A stretch of 64,000 nt of DNA from Mesostigma viride (Eukaryota; Streptophyta; Mesostigmatophyceae; Mesostigmatales; Mesostigmataceae), in contig RPFO01000079.1 in assembly GCA_009746045.1 (NCBI GenBank), positions 3,953,295 through 4,017,294 of the forward strand, read 5' to 3'. Under the pieces are notes generated by a model that worked only from the letters and a program-made list of their open reading frames with translations, was not told the DNA's origin and searched no databases. Each line of letters begins with the position of its first letter. The first letter of the stretch is position 1. Below are positions 24,693 through 35,273 of the stretch, in pieces. The position numbers and the translations under genes were made by a program.

Positions 24693-25268
24693 TTAGCCGG
24701 AAGCAGCTTTGTGTCGGGCCCAGTAGTCTTCCCGCGTCAGCTTGTAAGCCTGAGCGGTGCGGGATTCTTGCAGGGCAGGGGAGAATACCTCCTCCTGAGA
24801 AGTTGGGGTGCACCCCAATCCTTCGATAATTTTGACAGATGCCAAGTTTGAGAGCATGACGGAGCTTTCAAGCTCACGAACTTCCCACACGTCGAAAAGG
24901 AAGCGAATGGCGGCTTGTACGGCTTCCTTCATAAAACCCTGTCCCCAGAACGGTTCACCCAACCAGTAGCCCACCGTGCCATGCTCAAACCCGAAGATCC
25001 CCATAAATTGTCCAGATGCACGGTTTAGAATGGCGAGGATAAGGACTGGTTGTCCTTCCCTCATTTCATGAAGCTTATAGGAAACGAAGTCATGGGCATC
25101 CCTAAGCGTGTAGGGGTACGGAATTCTAGCCGTGGTCTTCGAAACATTGATATTGTTCAAAAGACTCGCTATCTCAGACGCATCTTCACGCGCCACGGTT
25201 CGTAAGAGAAGGCGCTCTGTTCCCAAGGGCTGAAACGTCGGTATATGCACTCCTTGTGGGCTATCCAT
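24693..25268 (-). CDS. GNAT-family N-acetyltransferase (RimJ/RimL type), 191 aa
   Basis: Acetyltransferases of this type move the acetyl group of acetyl-CoA to an amine, often a protein N-terminus or a small molecule. The substrate cannot be told here. The protein opens with PLGTERLLLRTVAREDASEI, the usual Acetyltransf_3 start (L.TERL.LR......D). It has the central strand ILAILNRASGQFMGIFGFE and then motif A, YWLGEPFWGQGFMKEAVQAA, with the acetyl-CoA pyrophosphate loop QGFMKEA at about residues 109-115. It ends with the ASVKIIEGLGC block. The length is normal for the family and the gene is intronless. ATG at 25268 is the first methionine, and an in-frame TTG lies just before it. A CA/GT microsatellite sits about 100 bases upstream. 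Confidence 0.88.
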   Translation of the reverse strand: MDSPQGVHIPTFQPLGTERLLLRTVAREDASEIASLLNNINVSKTTARIPYPYTLRDAHDFVSYKLHEMREGQPVLILAILNRASGQFMGIFGFEHGTVGYWLGEPFWGQGFMKEAVQAAIRFLFDVWEVRELESSVMLSNLASVKIIEGLGCTPTSQEEVFSPALQESRTAQAYKLTREDYWARHKAASG

Positions 25269-25372
25269 TTCGCCCAACCCGCGAACAAGCGCCCAAGCCT
25301 GACGAAGCTAGGATTCTCTCCTCGTGGACTTTCGGGCTTAGAGCTTCATAGGAGGATCCCGGCGAGCGTCCA

Positions 25373-25409
25373 CTACACACACGCGCGCACACACACACAC
25401 GCACACACG

Positions 25410-25472
<63 letters not shown>
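25373..25472. repeat. (CA)n microsatellite
   Basis: An almost pure CA run of about 100 bases lies upstream of the GNAT gene. Confidence 0.95.
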
Positions 25473-25474
<2 letters not shown>

Positions 25475-26120
25475 CCCCTCAGGCCTGAGATCACTACTCA
25501 GGAATCACTGTCGGGCTTCCTTATTCCAAGTGCACTTCCCGTTCTGGTGTTCCTACACTGTAGCGCATTGCGCCATTTCCATCTCCTCGTTGGTCAGGAC
25601 GTGATTGGTGACACACGGTTGGCACGCACTCCCTTTGTCATCTTTCCCGGCCGCAGCCATGTAATTGACAACCAAACATTATATGAACCCCTTGGCCTGG
25701 ATATCGCGCAGTAAACGAAGACGTTAAGAACTTGAGGCGTAAATGTAGGCACTAGACGATCGTCGGGAAATCGATAACTTGCTAGTCTTCTAGCTGCTGT
25801 CTTCTAGCTGAAAAAAAAAATGCGCGCATCGCTTTCCCCGGACGTTACACAGACGTTCACGTCTTGTGCCAAAATTTCGCACATGTTCCGTAAAGGGCGT
25901 GACGGAAACAGGAATCTGACCAAACGAATCAGATTTCGATCGGAAAAACCGCTGTCTGACCATGGTCTGACGCATCGAACTAAGAATCCCGACTGATCTG
26001 TAATAAAAAACACCTGTCTGCAACAGGAGGAAAAAATGCAATTAGGTAGTGAAACTGATCTGTAATTAGTCGGGGTATCAAGTAACGTGCGTGTTTGCAA
26101 CTTGCCCGTTGAAACTCTAC
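25473..26120. other. Unassigned intergenic DNA
   Basis: This lies between the divergently transcribed GNAT and GT29 genes. Apart from the start of the MITE at 26121, nothing is recognised. Confidence 0.4.
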
Positions 26121-26321
26121 GGCGGAGCCAATTTTCGGAAGAACCTCACCCTTATGCTTGCAAATTCGGGACAAATTCGGTGGATGGATGGATGGATGGA
26201 TGTATGTATGGATGGATTGACGGATTTTCATCCCCTATTCCTATGTTTTCTCACGTGTACGGCCTTATAAGCTTCGCCAATTCTGGCGAACCTAACGGTT
26301 CTTCCGAAAATTGGCTCCGCC
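26121..26321. mobile_element. MITE-like element, 201 bp, 25-bp TIRs
   Basis: The first 25 bases (starting GGCGGAGCCAATTTTCGG) are the exact reverse complement of the last 25 (26297-26321). The interior carries a short TGGA repeat (26181-26219). There is no coding sequence, and no clear target duplication is seen next to the TIRs. Confidence 0.75.
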
Positions 26322-26626
26322 TGAAAATAGGGTAAAATGCAGTTGAGCAAAATTTGACCGCAAATGACACTTGAGGGGGGTCAAACTTGTCGGTCAACCG
26401 GTCAAGCTGGTAAAAGTCGGGTGAATCGCCGGAATCGGGCTCGGCCGCGCAGTTATTAACGACCATTCATCAATCTTCATCAATCATCATTCATCACGGG
26501 CCCCAACTTTACTAATCTGTAATTTTAATTTAATTAGTAGAGTGTTAAGGCCGTGTAGTGACAAAAAGGCGTGGGAATGAACCAACGACAACAATACCTG
26601 ACAAAAACCATCATCTGCGTGACAGC

Positions 26627-28759
26627 ATGACCGTGCGGCAACGGGTCCGCCAATTTTTTATTTGCTATACCGGCATCGTCTTTAATTGCTGCATACGTTT
26701 CTCTCTCAGCGCCATCATATTGATCCAGGCGGTCAACGGTCATGGTAGCGGCACCTCGACTAATACTGGCGGGAACTTGCAGCCGCGCGCACATGCACCC
26801 ATGTGCCAAGTGGAGGTGCTCCGCATCACCCCATGCGTCACATGGATGCCGAGAGGGCAGCCCCACCCTGGCTATGGGCCGCACTCCCCCTATTCCAGTT
26901 GCGGTGTGCCACGAGCACAGCTGGACTCGGGCGTGGTCCGCCTTCACCCATATCACCCTTTCCTCTCCTGTGACGGCCAGCCGGACGATGGCCCGATAAG
27001 GGATTTCTTCCGGACGCGCGCGCCAGTGTCAAGTGCCACGTTACTCCACAGTGACGTGCGCGCGACAAAGCCATTAAGGACCCAAGTGGCCCGGTCGATA
27101 GTGTCATCACGGTCCCCTGCAGAGCAGCCTCAGCACAGTTCACCGCCTGTGTCGAGCACGCCGCCATCACATCACGATGTCAGTGGCCATGATGATATTG
27201 TTGTGGACAGCTCCGGTATTGCGGCCAGCATGGATTTGCAGGCTACGCCGGCCCAAAGTCCAAGTCCGCAGGCCACGCCGGGCGAACAACCTGTGAAGAG
27301 CCCCGCCTCTGATTGTCAGACGCCGGCTGGCAGCGAGGTGCGGGCGGGCTGTCGAGCACGACCATTGAATAGTTCTGCCCATGCAATGGCAGGTCCGTCA
27401 GGCCTCTGGGGCTCCTGCGCCATCGTCCTTAATGGGCAGGCCTTGCTGAACAGCTCGTGCGGGGATGCCATAAACGGCTATGACACGGTGATCCGTTTCA
27501 ACAGCGCACCTGTGGGGGGGTATGAGGCCGACGTGGGCGACCGGACCGATGTCATGATCATGAACTGGGTGAAGGTGAAGTGTTGGATGAACGGGGTGAC
27601 AATAGAAGAGACATACCGTGGCCCGTGGCCTTCATGTGAGCGTGTTGCCACGTCAAAGGTTGACAGTGTTTCGTGTGCCCATTCCGGTGCCAATGCTAGC
27701 AGTGTTGGCAGTGGGCTCTGCGGTGCTAATGCCAGTGTCGGCGACCAGTCAGGACATGTCCGTTCGAGTGACGTGGGTAGTATTAGTGGCACCGATGGTA
27801 CTCCTAGTAGTCGCATTAGTACCAGTACCAACCTGGCAGCTGCATCGGGCCCGTTTCTGAAGGATCCGCGGCCAGGGGTGGTCATCCTCACCGACGACTT
27901 TCAGGGCCCGGAGAAAAGGAATGCCGACTGCGCCAAGGTGGCCAATGGCAGCTGGCCGTCTAGTGTCATTGATGGCAGCCAGCATGTTATTATTGACAGT
28001 TATAAGCAGCGGGGCCTTCCGGCGGTTAGTGTGGACCACATGCATTTCTATTCTGTCAAAGCCATGGTGAGGGAGCTGGGCGCGTCACTGGGGTTACCGG
28101 TGGCAGATGACATGTCGCCCAGTGGGGGTTTCCGGGGCATCTTCATGGCCCTCCAGTTCTGCAGGACAATGGCTATTTTTGGCCTCGGCCGGGGCGCGTC
28201 GGATGGCCACTACTTCTCGCCGAAGAGCCGCATGTGGGAAAAGCATCCCATCAGGGTGGAATCGGAAGTGCTGCATGTGTGGGACCAGCAGGGCTTTGTG
28301 AAGGTAGAGGTGTATGACTCACCCCCGACGGGAGAGTGCCCCGCTCAATTGTCGGCAAAAAAGCATTCAAGCTTGAGTGTTCCATTGGTAAGCTGCAGTA
28401 GTGTTCCAATGGTGACTGCGGCAGAAAATGTTATCAAGAATAATACGTCATCTAGGCATGAAGCCGGTCATGTTATTAAACCGGCAGGCGCCAATGGACC
28501 TAGTAGTATGCGGCCTTTTGGCCCGACAGCAAATACCAAGGCGGCTAGTAGTTTTAGTAGGCTGCCGACACTGCCAAACAGCATGTCAACCATTGCGGCT
28601 GCAGAGCGAGCTGCGCCTGCGGTCCGCTCTACCGGCAGAATTCGTGGGATTGGAAGGCTGCAGTCTGGATCTTTGTACCGGCAGCAGATGGCTACCTCGC
28701 GGTCCGGGCGCTCATTGACGTTGTCGAAGCTGAATAAGAGGAAGCAGATGGGTAGTTGA
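26627..28759 (+). CDS. GT29 sialyltransferase-like glycosyltransferase, type II membrane protein, 710 aa
   Basis: GT29 enzymes act in the Golgi lumen. Animal members transfer sialic acid from CMP-sialic acid; plant and algal members share the fold, with other or unknown donors (Kdo-like sugars in some plants). The ATG at 26627 gives a short basic N-terminus and a transmembrane anchor at about residues 10-36. A Ser/Pro-rich stem reaches about residue 255. Sialylmotif L is at about 259-310 (SCAIVLNG, YDTVIRFNSAPVGGYEADVGDRTD). Motif S is at about 497-520 (PSGGFRGIFMALQFC). The VS-like H-x4-E is H540/E545. A Ser/Gly-rich insert at about 345-410 separates L from S, and a long Ser-rich tail follows. 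The gene has no introns. A GTG-started extension upstream is less likely. Confidence 0.88.
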   Translation: MTVRQRVRQFFICYTGIVFNCCIRFSLSAIILIQAVNGHGSGTSTNTGGNLQPRAHAPMCQVEVLRITPCVTWMPRGQPHPGYGPHSPYSSCGVPRAQLDSGVVRLHPYHPFLSCDGQPDDGPIRDFFRTRAPVSSATLLHSDVRATKPLRTQVARSIVSSRSPAEQPQHSSPPVSSTPPSHHDVSGHDDIVVDSSGIAASMDLQATPAQSPSPQATPGEQPVKSPASDCQTPAGSEVRAGCRARPLNSSAHAMAGPSGLWGSCAIVLNGQALLNSSCGDAINGYDTVIRFNSAPVGGYEADVGDRTDVMIMNWVKVKCWMNGVTIEETYRGPWPSCERVATSKVDSVSCAHSGANASSVGSGLCGANASVGDQSGHVRSSDVGSISGTDGTPSSRISTSTNLAAASGPFLKDPRPGVVILTDDFQGPEKRNADCAKVANGSWPSSVIDGSQHVIIDSYKQRGLPAVSVDHMHFYSVKAMVRELGASLGLPVADDMSPSGGFRGIFMALQFCRTMAIFGLGRGASDGHYFSPKSRMWEKHPIRVESEVLHVWDQQGFVKVEVYDSPPTGECPAQLSAKKHSSLSVPLVSCSSVPMVTAAENVIKNNTSSRHEAGHVIKPAGANGPSSMRPFGPTANTKAASSFSRLPTLPNSMSTIAAAERAAPAVRSTGRIRGIGRLQSGSLYRQQMATSRSGRSLTLSKLNKRKQMGS

Positions 28760-28794
28760 ACAGGATTGATGGGCACTTCTCCTAGGTTAAAAAA

Positions 28795-29415
28795 AGGCGA
28801 AACTAGCAATGTAGGGCTAGAGAAATGAAAAAAAAATGCTCGAATGTTGAAGAAGATGATTTTATGATGTTGGGTTGTGGCGGCAAGTAGCTGGTTTACA
28901 ATATCGCTGTTGTTTTTTTATGCCATCGGCATGGGGGTTAAACAGCATTTTTTGGTCGCGCGGAATAAAATAGAATTCGTGATAGCGGCAGTAAATTCGC
29001 AGTTTTGGGGGCCTTTTTGACCGTCAAGGATGCATAAATATCGGTAGCATTGAATTCCAAACCGAACTGGTGCTTTTTGCTACATTTTCGGCCATTGTCG
29101 GTAAGTAATTCTTCAGGCCTGCGCAGTGCATGTCGGAACCTTCCATGGAAGAACGGCCGTTGTTGCGCGCCTGAGCGAGGGCATTGCGCGGGCAAGGTAT
29201 AGATTTGTCGCGAATGTTATGTGCTATAAGTTCTTTCTTCTATGAGCTCATCGTTCGAAGGTTTTTGCGTTCTGTTTGGGCCGTTTCCGCCAGCTAGCTC
29301 GCCGTTGCTTGCCGAATACCTGGCAGCTTTAGATTGTTTTCGTTGATGTCGTGGTTAGGGCCGCTTCAGTCGAAGCCTATAGCTTCTCGGGAAGGTTTAA
29401 GGCATTTCATAAAAC
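28795..29415 (+). repeat. Diverged relic of the foldback arm
   Basis: This aligns in order with the left arm of the 24-kb inverted repeat (about 35320-35940). Shared landmarks are AATGCTCGA.TGTTG..GAA, TTGCCATCGGCA..GGGGG, the GCGGTAAG..AA..T block, CATGGAA..ACGG and TTCTCGGGAAGGT. It is too diverged to be part of the same event. It begins about 35 bases after the GT29 stop codon, so it also forms that gene's 3' flank. Confidence 0.6.
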
Positions 29416-29424
29416 GTGTTCTGG

Positions 29425-29467
29425 CAAGGATTAATTAGTTAATTAGTCTCGTGCTCCCGTTGGGGAG
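29425..29467 (-). mobile_element. LINE 3'-terminal scrap
   Basis: A TTAATTAGTTAATTAG tract is followed by CTCGTGCTCCCGTTGGGGAG, the first part of the minus-strand LINE 3' hairpin. Confidence 0.65.
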
Positions 29468-30122
29468 GGCGTCCCCAACATCTACTGCTCCAATTTTGGT
29501 ACTTTTGAAATTCCATGCCTGGAGCGCAAAGTTTGCAATATATGTGCCGTTTGTAGCTCTAGCTCTATAATAACCTGACCAACCCCGCATTCCTCAAAGT
29601 ACTTAGCACTTGTTGCCTATTCTCATTATGCGAATCACATGATTAGGATGTGCTTCATGATTGCTATTGCTCGAGATTCAATTAAGAATGATTGACATCA
29701 ATAAATGATGAACCAAATAAACCAAATTAGGCCACTTGACAAGTTCATGATCCATTTAAATTGTACAATTAAGCGATTAATTAATTCATAAATCATACAT
29801 TACATGGGATACCCCCGTCGACGAGCTAGTGGTACGTACAATGAAACATTTGAGTTTGTAACATGTCTCCATGGATATATACATGTATGCTGGACCTCGC
29901 GCATCTCAGCCCTCTAAGAAATGTTATTTGAACTCAGGTCTAGATCTAAATATATACATGATCTGGATAATATTATACACTTCCTTAAAAGAGCATGAAT
30001 CGAGCTTTACAATTCAGGACAAGGAACTCGTTTGCAAATCACGGCTGAAAGGCAAGTGCTCACAACGAAGCACGTGCTCTCAAGGCTGTCCACCTCGTCC
30101 AACCAAGCCCGGGCGAGCTGGC
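29468..30122. other. Unassigned AT-richer DNA
   Basis: No supported gene is seen. This probably includes the 3' end of the transposase-like unit to its right, but no terminal repeat could be recognised. Confidence 0.35.
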
Positions 30123-33100
30123 CTACTCAACAGGTCTCTTCTTGGCCAAGTTCGTGAGCCGTTTCTCGACGTCTGTCGGAATGGTCAAGATGGCCTGGCG
30201 ATTGTTAGCTGGGTTGACAACAATGGTGTGTTCGAACCCCGCGTCCATGCACAGGTAGCAATTGACCAAGTTTGGCTGTTCAGCTTGCGCATCGGCGTCC
30301 ATTTTGAACATCGTCGCCATACCCGGAAATCTGTCCCAGTAGCGCACCCCCACCACCCATTGTCCCTTACGGAACAACTCCCTATCGACCTTGCCGTTTC
30401 TGTCGGCCACTCGCCTCACGAAAGTAGCGGCCACCTGATAAGGCTCCTGCAAGACTTCCGCTAGCCAATATGGATGATCTGGATCGTGGGACTCATCACC
30501 AGAGTAGGACTCGACGGCAAAAATGTCTCGCAGCTTCAGTCTCCTTCCCATCATCGTCCTCTCTGCCTGTAGTCTGTTCAGTCGCGTCCCTGCGTGCCCC
30601 CCTTGTCCGTTTGGGTTCCTTTGCACTGGCTCCCCCAGTTTGTGGAGCTTCATCCGAGCACCTCCCACATTCCAGCCGTCCATGTCGGTCCACTCCTTTC
30701 GACAATCCCACCACCTTTCCTCGGCGCACGCACCGCCACAATAGCAGGAATACTGGCGCAGCATTAAGCGCGTCACATTCGACTTGTCCATGCGCCACCA
30801 GTGCGCCTTCTTCACTCCTTTGATTTCGCCGCGCCCTGGGCTGTAAGGAAGCACCTGCGCGTCGAAGACAAGATTTGCACAAGGGAAAGTTGAAGTTACG
30901 AGACCATCGAGCTAGTTGTGTTTTATTAAGCACTCCTGATCGCCAGGACTCCAAGAACGCCCTAGAAACGACGGCCGGCGTAACTATTCCCTGAACGAGG
31001 ACTGTACACTTAATTACCTCGGGGAACTCGAAGAAGTTACGCCTGGTCGTTGTGGTCCCGCCCACCGCCCCCGACGCCAGATTCTCCACCAACTGGGCGG
31101 CCGTCTGTTTGTCCTGGTTCTCTTCCCTGATGTGCCACCTCCTCAACATGCACTTCACAGTCCCACCAGCTCCATCCACCTCCCCCTTTCCGTGCTGCTC
31201 CCCAAAGTAATTCCACTCAAATGACTCCAGGTGCGGATCCTCCGTCAGCAGCCGGGCCACTTCCGCGATCACATTCCTTGACTTGAACTGCATGGAGCAA
31301 TTGTCCGACCACCCAATGAAGCGCTTCACCTCTACCCCTTCTGACCGTAGTGTCGCCAGGATTTTGAGGATAGCAAAACGGAGGGCCCGCCCGTCCCTTT
31401 TCATTCCGCCCTGTCCGATGAAGTGAAACTCCCTTCTCACGACCTTTCCCGACGCTGGATCCAAGTAGCGCACGATCCAGGGCATAAGGACGAATGTGAC
31501 TGGATGCCAATACTGTGCTTGGAGATTGTGATAGGTGTAAGACTGGTAGTTCTCGGCGTAATCTGTGTGGCATACAAGGTCCCCCACCCGCATCCTTGAG
31601 AGACATTCCTTGGAGGCGTCCGCTTGCCACCACGCGTTGAAGCAATGCTGGATGAAGTCCGGCCACTTGTCCACAATTGCCTCCTTTAGCTCCGTTGGTG
31701 TGGACTTGACGTCGACTTGCGTCAATCGCTGCCCACCAGCCTTTGCGATCTCGTCACAGTCGTCCTGCATATGCGCAGTGTGCACATACAGAAAAGACAT
31801 CAACTTCGACCCACCAATGACCTGTAGAAAGAAAAAAGACAGGACCTCAGGAAAAATTGAAAAAGAAACGCCTTGGGGCGCAACCACTCCACTAAAAATT
31901 ACCTCTGGCCCAAGAACTTCAGGAAACATTGCAAAAGAAACGCCTTGGGGCGCAACCACTCCACTAAAAATTACCTCTGGCCCAAGAACCGCACCCGGCG
32001 GCACATCCTGCATCTCGTATCTGGTCCATGAAATCAGGTGGTTGGAAGCCTCCTCCCGTTCGCATAACATGAAGTTCCGAATTCCACACTTGGGAGCCAG
32101 GCAAGTGCCCAACACACAAGCCTTACGCCGGATCGAGCAAACCCCCAACTCCTCGCCCAGGTCATGATCGGGCACCCCTTCCTCGTCGTCCAGCACCCTC
32201 CCATGCATGGGCAGATCCTCAAGTTCGCCCTGAAAAGGCTGAACCTGCGGCCGCGACGACCCCACAGACGACCTCGAACCTCCCCCCTCCCTCATCCCCT
32301 CCACCTCACAAGTAAACTTGTTCACCCACTCTGTCGTGTGAGTGGCTTTGAAAATGGAACATGTGGGCACGGACGACCCCACGTCGAGCTGGCTACCATG
32401 ATCGCACGCGTGGCATTCAGGTCCGCACTCGCATCTGGCATGAAAAGTTGCACGAAATTTGGCCAACCCCCCAACCATGGACTGCATGGTAGTGTGGTGC
32501 TGGCATGCGCACAAGTTCCGCATTTTCCACCGCCCCTTGACGCATGCGGGCATATGCTTGCAAAAAGTAGTGTATCCCACATGAACTGTGCTCTTCTGAT
32601 TCGTGCGTAGCATTGACATCCCTGCCTCCGTCTCCAAAATCACCTGATTTCCCCCCCTCACACCCTCCTCTCCCTCCCCCCCCCCCCCTCCCTACTGTCC
32701 ATCCGCCGCGGTGGCTTCAACTCCGGATGGCGGGAAATGAACACTTCGTAAATCTTCGACTTGGAGACAGTATAGTAGCGCGCACCCTCCGAAAACGCTA
32801 GTGTATGTTTGTAATCCTTTCTGGTCCATTCACAATGAACATCCTTCATGTTCGGAGACGCCCGCGTCAAGTTATCATCCCTCCAGCACGCTTGTATCAG
32901 GGCAATGACTTCCGTCGGAAGCTCGTCTTTCCTCCTCCTCCTCTCTGGCGCACTCATCAAAAGGTCGTCCTCCCCTTCTTCCATTCCATCCCTGTGACCC
33001 CGAACAGTTGCGACAAAGCGCCTGTCAATCCCGAACGCGCGCTCCACAATCCTGTCCGGGACGCCCTCCATTGCCTTCGTAACAAGTCCACACAAGGCCC

Positions 33101-33473
33101 ACCTAAGCCCACGATCCTTCTCAGATGTTCCCAAGTCGCCAAAAGCCTTCTTGATGTTATCCCGAAGAGATTCCGCCCAATTTTCAGGAAGCCCGCCGTC
33201 ACAGTTCTTCCTCTTCTTAATGCCGTTGCTCTCCGCCACCATGGCATTTAGTCTTGAAGCTGCGCAAGACAGAACCTCCGCGCTCATCTCTGGCGTCCTG
33301 TGGTTGTTTGCTTTCACGCGTTCCGCCATGATAGGAAAGATGTCATTGGCAATTTTGTACCCCTTGTTCTCGATGTACTTGTCGCTCCAGAGACCGCGAA
33401 GTGCAGGCTCCCGGTCGTCATTGGACAAGGGACGCGAACCGTCGGAAACGGCCCCCCGCCCCGATCGCGCCAT
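30123..33473 (-). CDS. Transposase-like protein (DYAEN/SDN/HGKGEVDG family), spliced or broken
   Basis: Three coding blocks follow one another on the minus strand: 33473-32696, 32643-about 30870 and about 30854-30123. They carry the features of a multi-copy protein family found in animals and algae that looks like an RNase H-fold transposase. These are a Cys/His-rich region (LCACQHH, CECGPECHAC), DYAENYQS (near 31558), SDNCSMQF (near 31305) and FGEQHGKGEVDGAGG (near 31190), which supply D, D and E/D. A Cys/Trp-rich tail (YSCYCGGAC...W.DC) follows. An intron is likely from 31822 to 31902 or 31974 (GTAATT/CTACAG). The joins at about 32670 and 30860 do not resolve into clean phase, so they may be introns or frameshifts. 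The first ATG in good context is at 33473. Confidence 0.65.
31822..31974 (-). other. Likely intron with tandemly duplicated 5' splice site
   Basis: On the minus strand GTAATTTTTAGTGG occurs twice, about 72 bases apart (starting at 31974 and 31902), and a pyrimidine-rich TTTCTACAG ends at 31822. Splicing from either donor keeps the frame and joins LGPE to VIGGSK. Confidence 0.6.
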
Positions 33474-33600
33474 CAGACTTTGGTCAGACGGCAGCTGATT
33501 TTTTTCGCCTCTTAATCCCGCGGCACCGAAAGCCCTGAGGATGAGTAATGATAAATAATCACCATTAAAGACACGACGAAAACGATGGGCATCAAACAAG

Positions 33601-34200
33601 AACGACAAGCGTCATTAATAACGCCGGCCGGCGCAACTGGATACATGTAAACCATACAAAAGTGATTTTATGAAACACATACAGTTTGTCATTAATAACG
33701 ACGGCCGGCGTAACTCGGGCGCAATTAAAAACCATTAAGAAGCAACTCAGGATATGCAGGCAGAAATCCTTCAGGTGTAAAAAAGATGTACAAACACACT
33801 TTTGGTAATGGGGCCTGATTGCGCAACTGCAAGATACCATTGGAAACGCCGGCCGGCGCAACTGGATGCATGTACATAAACCATACAAAAGTGATTTGCA
33901 CAAAACCCCTACAATTTGTCATGAGTAACGACGGCCGGCGTAACTCGGTTGCATTTGAAAACCACAAAGAAGCAACTCAGGTAGTGAAGGCGGAAATCCC
34001 AGAGGTGATAAAATGTTTACCAACACAAAATGTTGATAAGCGTGCAAGCTTTTGCAAGTGCGCGCAAGATACCATTGGAAACGCCGGCCGGCGCAACTGG
34101 AACACCAAAACAAAAAACTTGATTTGCACGAAACCCATTCAGTTCGTCATGGATAACGACGGCCGGCGCAACTTCATGGCACTCACCACTTTCACCAAAT
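33601..34200 (-). repeat. Tandem ~230-bp repeats with GCCGGCCGGC palindrome upstream of the transposase
   Basis: There are nearly three units. Each has a CGCCGGCCGGCG palindrome followed by CAACTGG (33622, 33847, 34082). About 80 bases later comes ACGACGGCCGGCG(T/C)AACT (33698, 33928, 34153). They lie directly 5' of the transposase-like gene and could be subterminal protein-binding repeats or a repeated promoter. The second motif recurs once inside the gene at 30968-30985. Confidence 0.8.
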
Positions 34201-35273
34201 GCCATGTCGCCATTATATTGAGGAAAGCGAAGTATGCCCACTTGAAGCTGTGGTCTGCAGAACATTGACACAAAATATGCATGGTATTTCAAGCAATGAA
34301 TGCTATGTGTCAGGCATCAATGTCTTTATTGTATCCAAATGTGGTTAGGACGGAGGTTTACATTGGTTGCTATTTTAAGACAATGGCGTATAACCAAACA
34401 TTGCACACACTCAAGAGTGTACTTATGCTGAACTGGAAAGGAACATTAAACCCCAATAAGGTAGATATTTTTCTTTTACATTTTAATTTTTTATATACTA
34501 CTTTATATAATATTATATTATATTATATTATATTATGCTATATTATGTTATATGAAATAACATTAAAATTAACATAAAATTAAAATTATATATTAATTAT
34601 AGTATATTATATAATTTATATTATATATTATATTCACGATGCTCTGTGTATTAATGACATATCAGACACACCTACATCACATCGCCTTGATGTTTCCGTT
34701 GTATGGGTCCGGTCGGGCGTTGGTAGCTGGTCGACAACAATTCTACATTTCCTAAAAAAAAATGCGACCGTGCCTACATTCGAAGGCGCGCTGTGGCTGA
34801 CCTGAACTATCGGTGAACACCTCGGCGTCACTTGACCGGCCTAGGTTGACATTTCGGCAGAGTAACGCTGCTTAAAGGATCCTTGCGTAGTTCGCGCGAT
34901 TTGGCTCTTTATATATGTTTTTGGAGACGACGAGCAAGCATCCGATTGGTCAGCCAATTCCTGTCCAGTCCTCGGACAGTGTCCAATCCGGTGCTTGGGA
35001 TCCAGAAAACGTGCTCGAGCCTGGCCACTCTGTCGCGGGCGCCGCGCTAGTGGCGTCGCGCCCAAACCTGACCAGGCCATAGGAAAGGGCGGGGGCGAAT
35101 GCAAGAATTATTGTTATATCCTGACCTGTCCTGGGGAAGGTCCGGGGCGAATGCAAGAATTAATATACCTGCGTATGCAACCAACACGGCCGATCCACAT
35201 ACATAATCCGACTGAGCTGGACGGTACGGACCAAATTTCGGTGCAAATTGAGGCCCAAAAGCTATGTCGGCAT
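34201..35273. other. Unassigned DNA with an AT-rich block
   Basis: 34440-34640 is almost pure A/T with TATAT words. 35095-35165 holds a short direct repeat (GGGCGAATGCAAGAATTA twice). No gene is seen. Confidence 0.5.
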
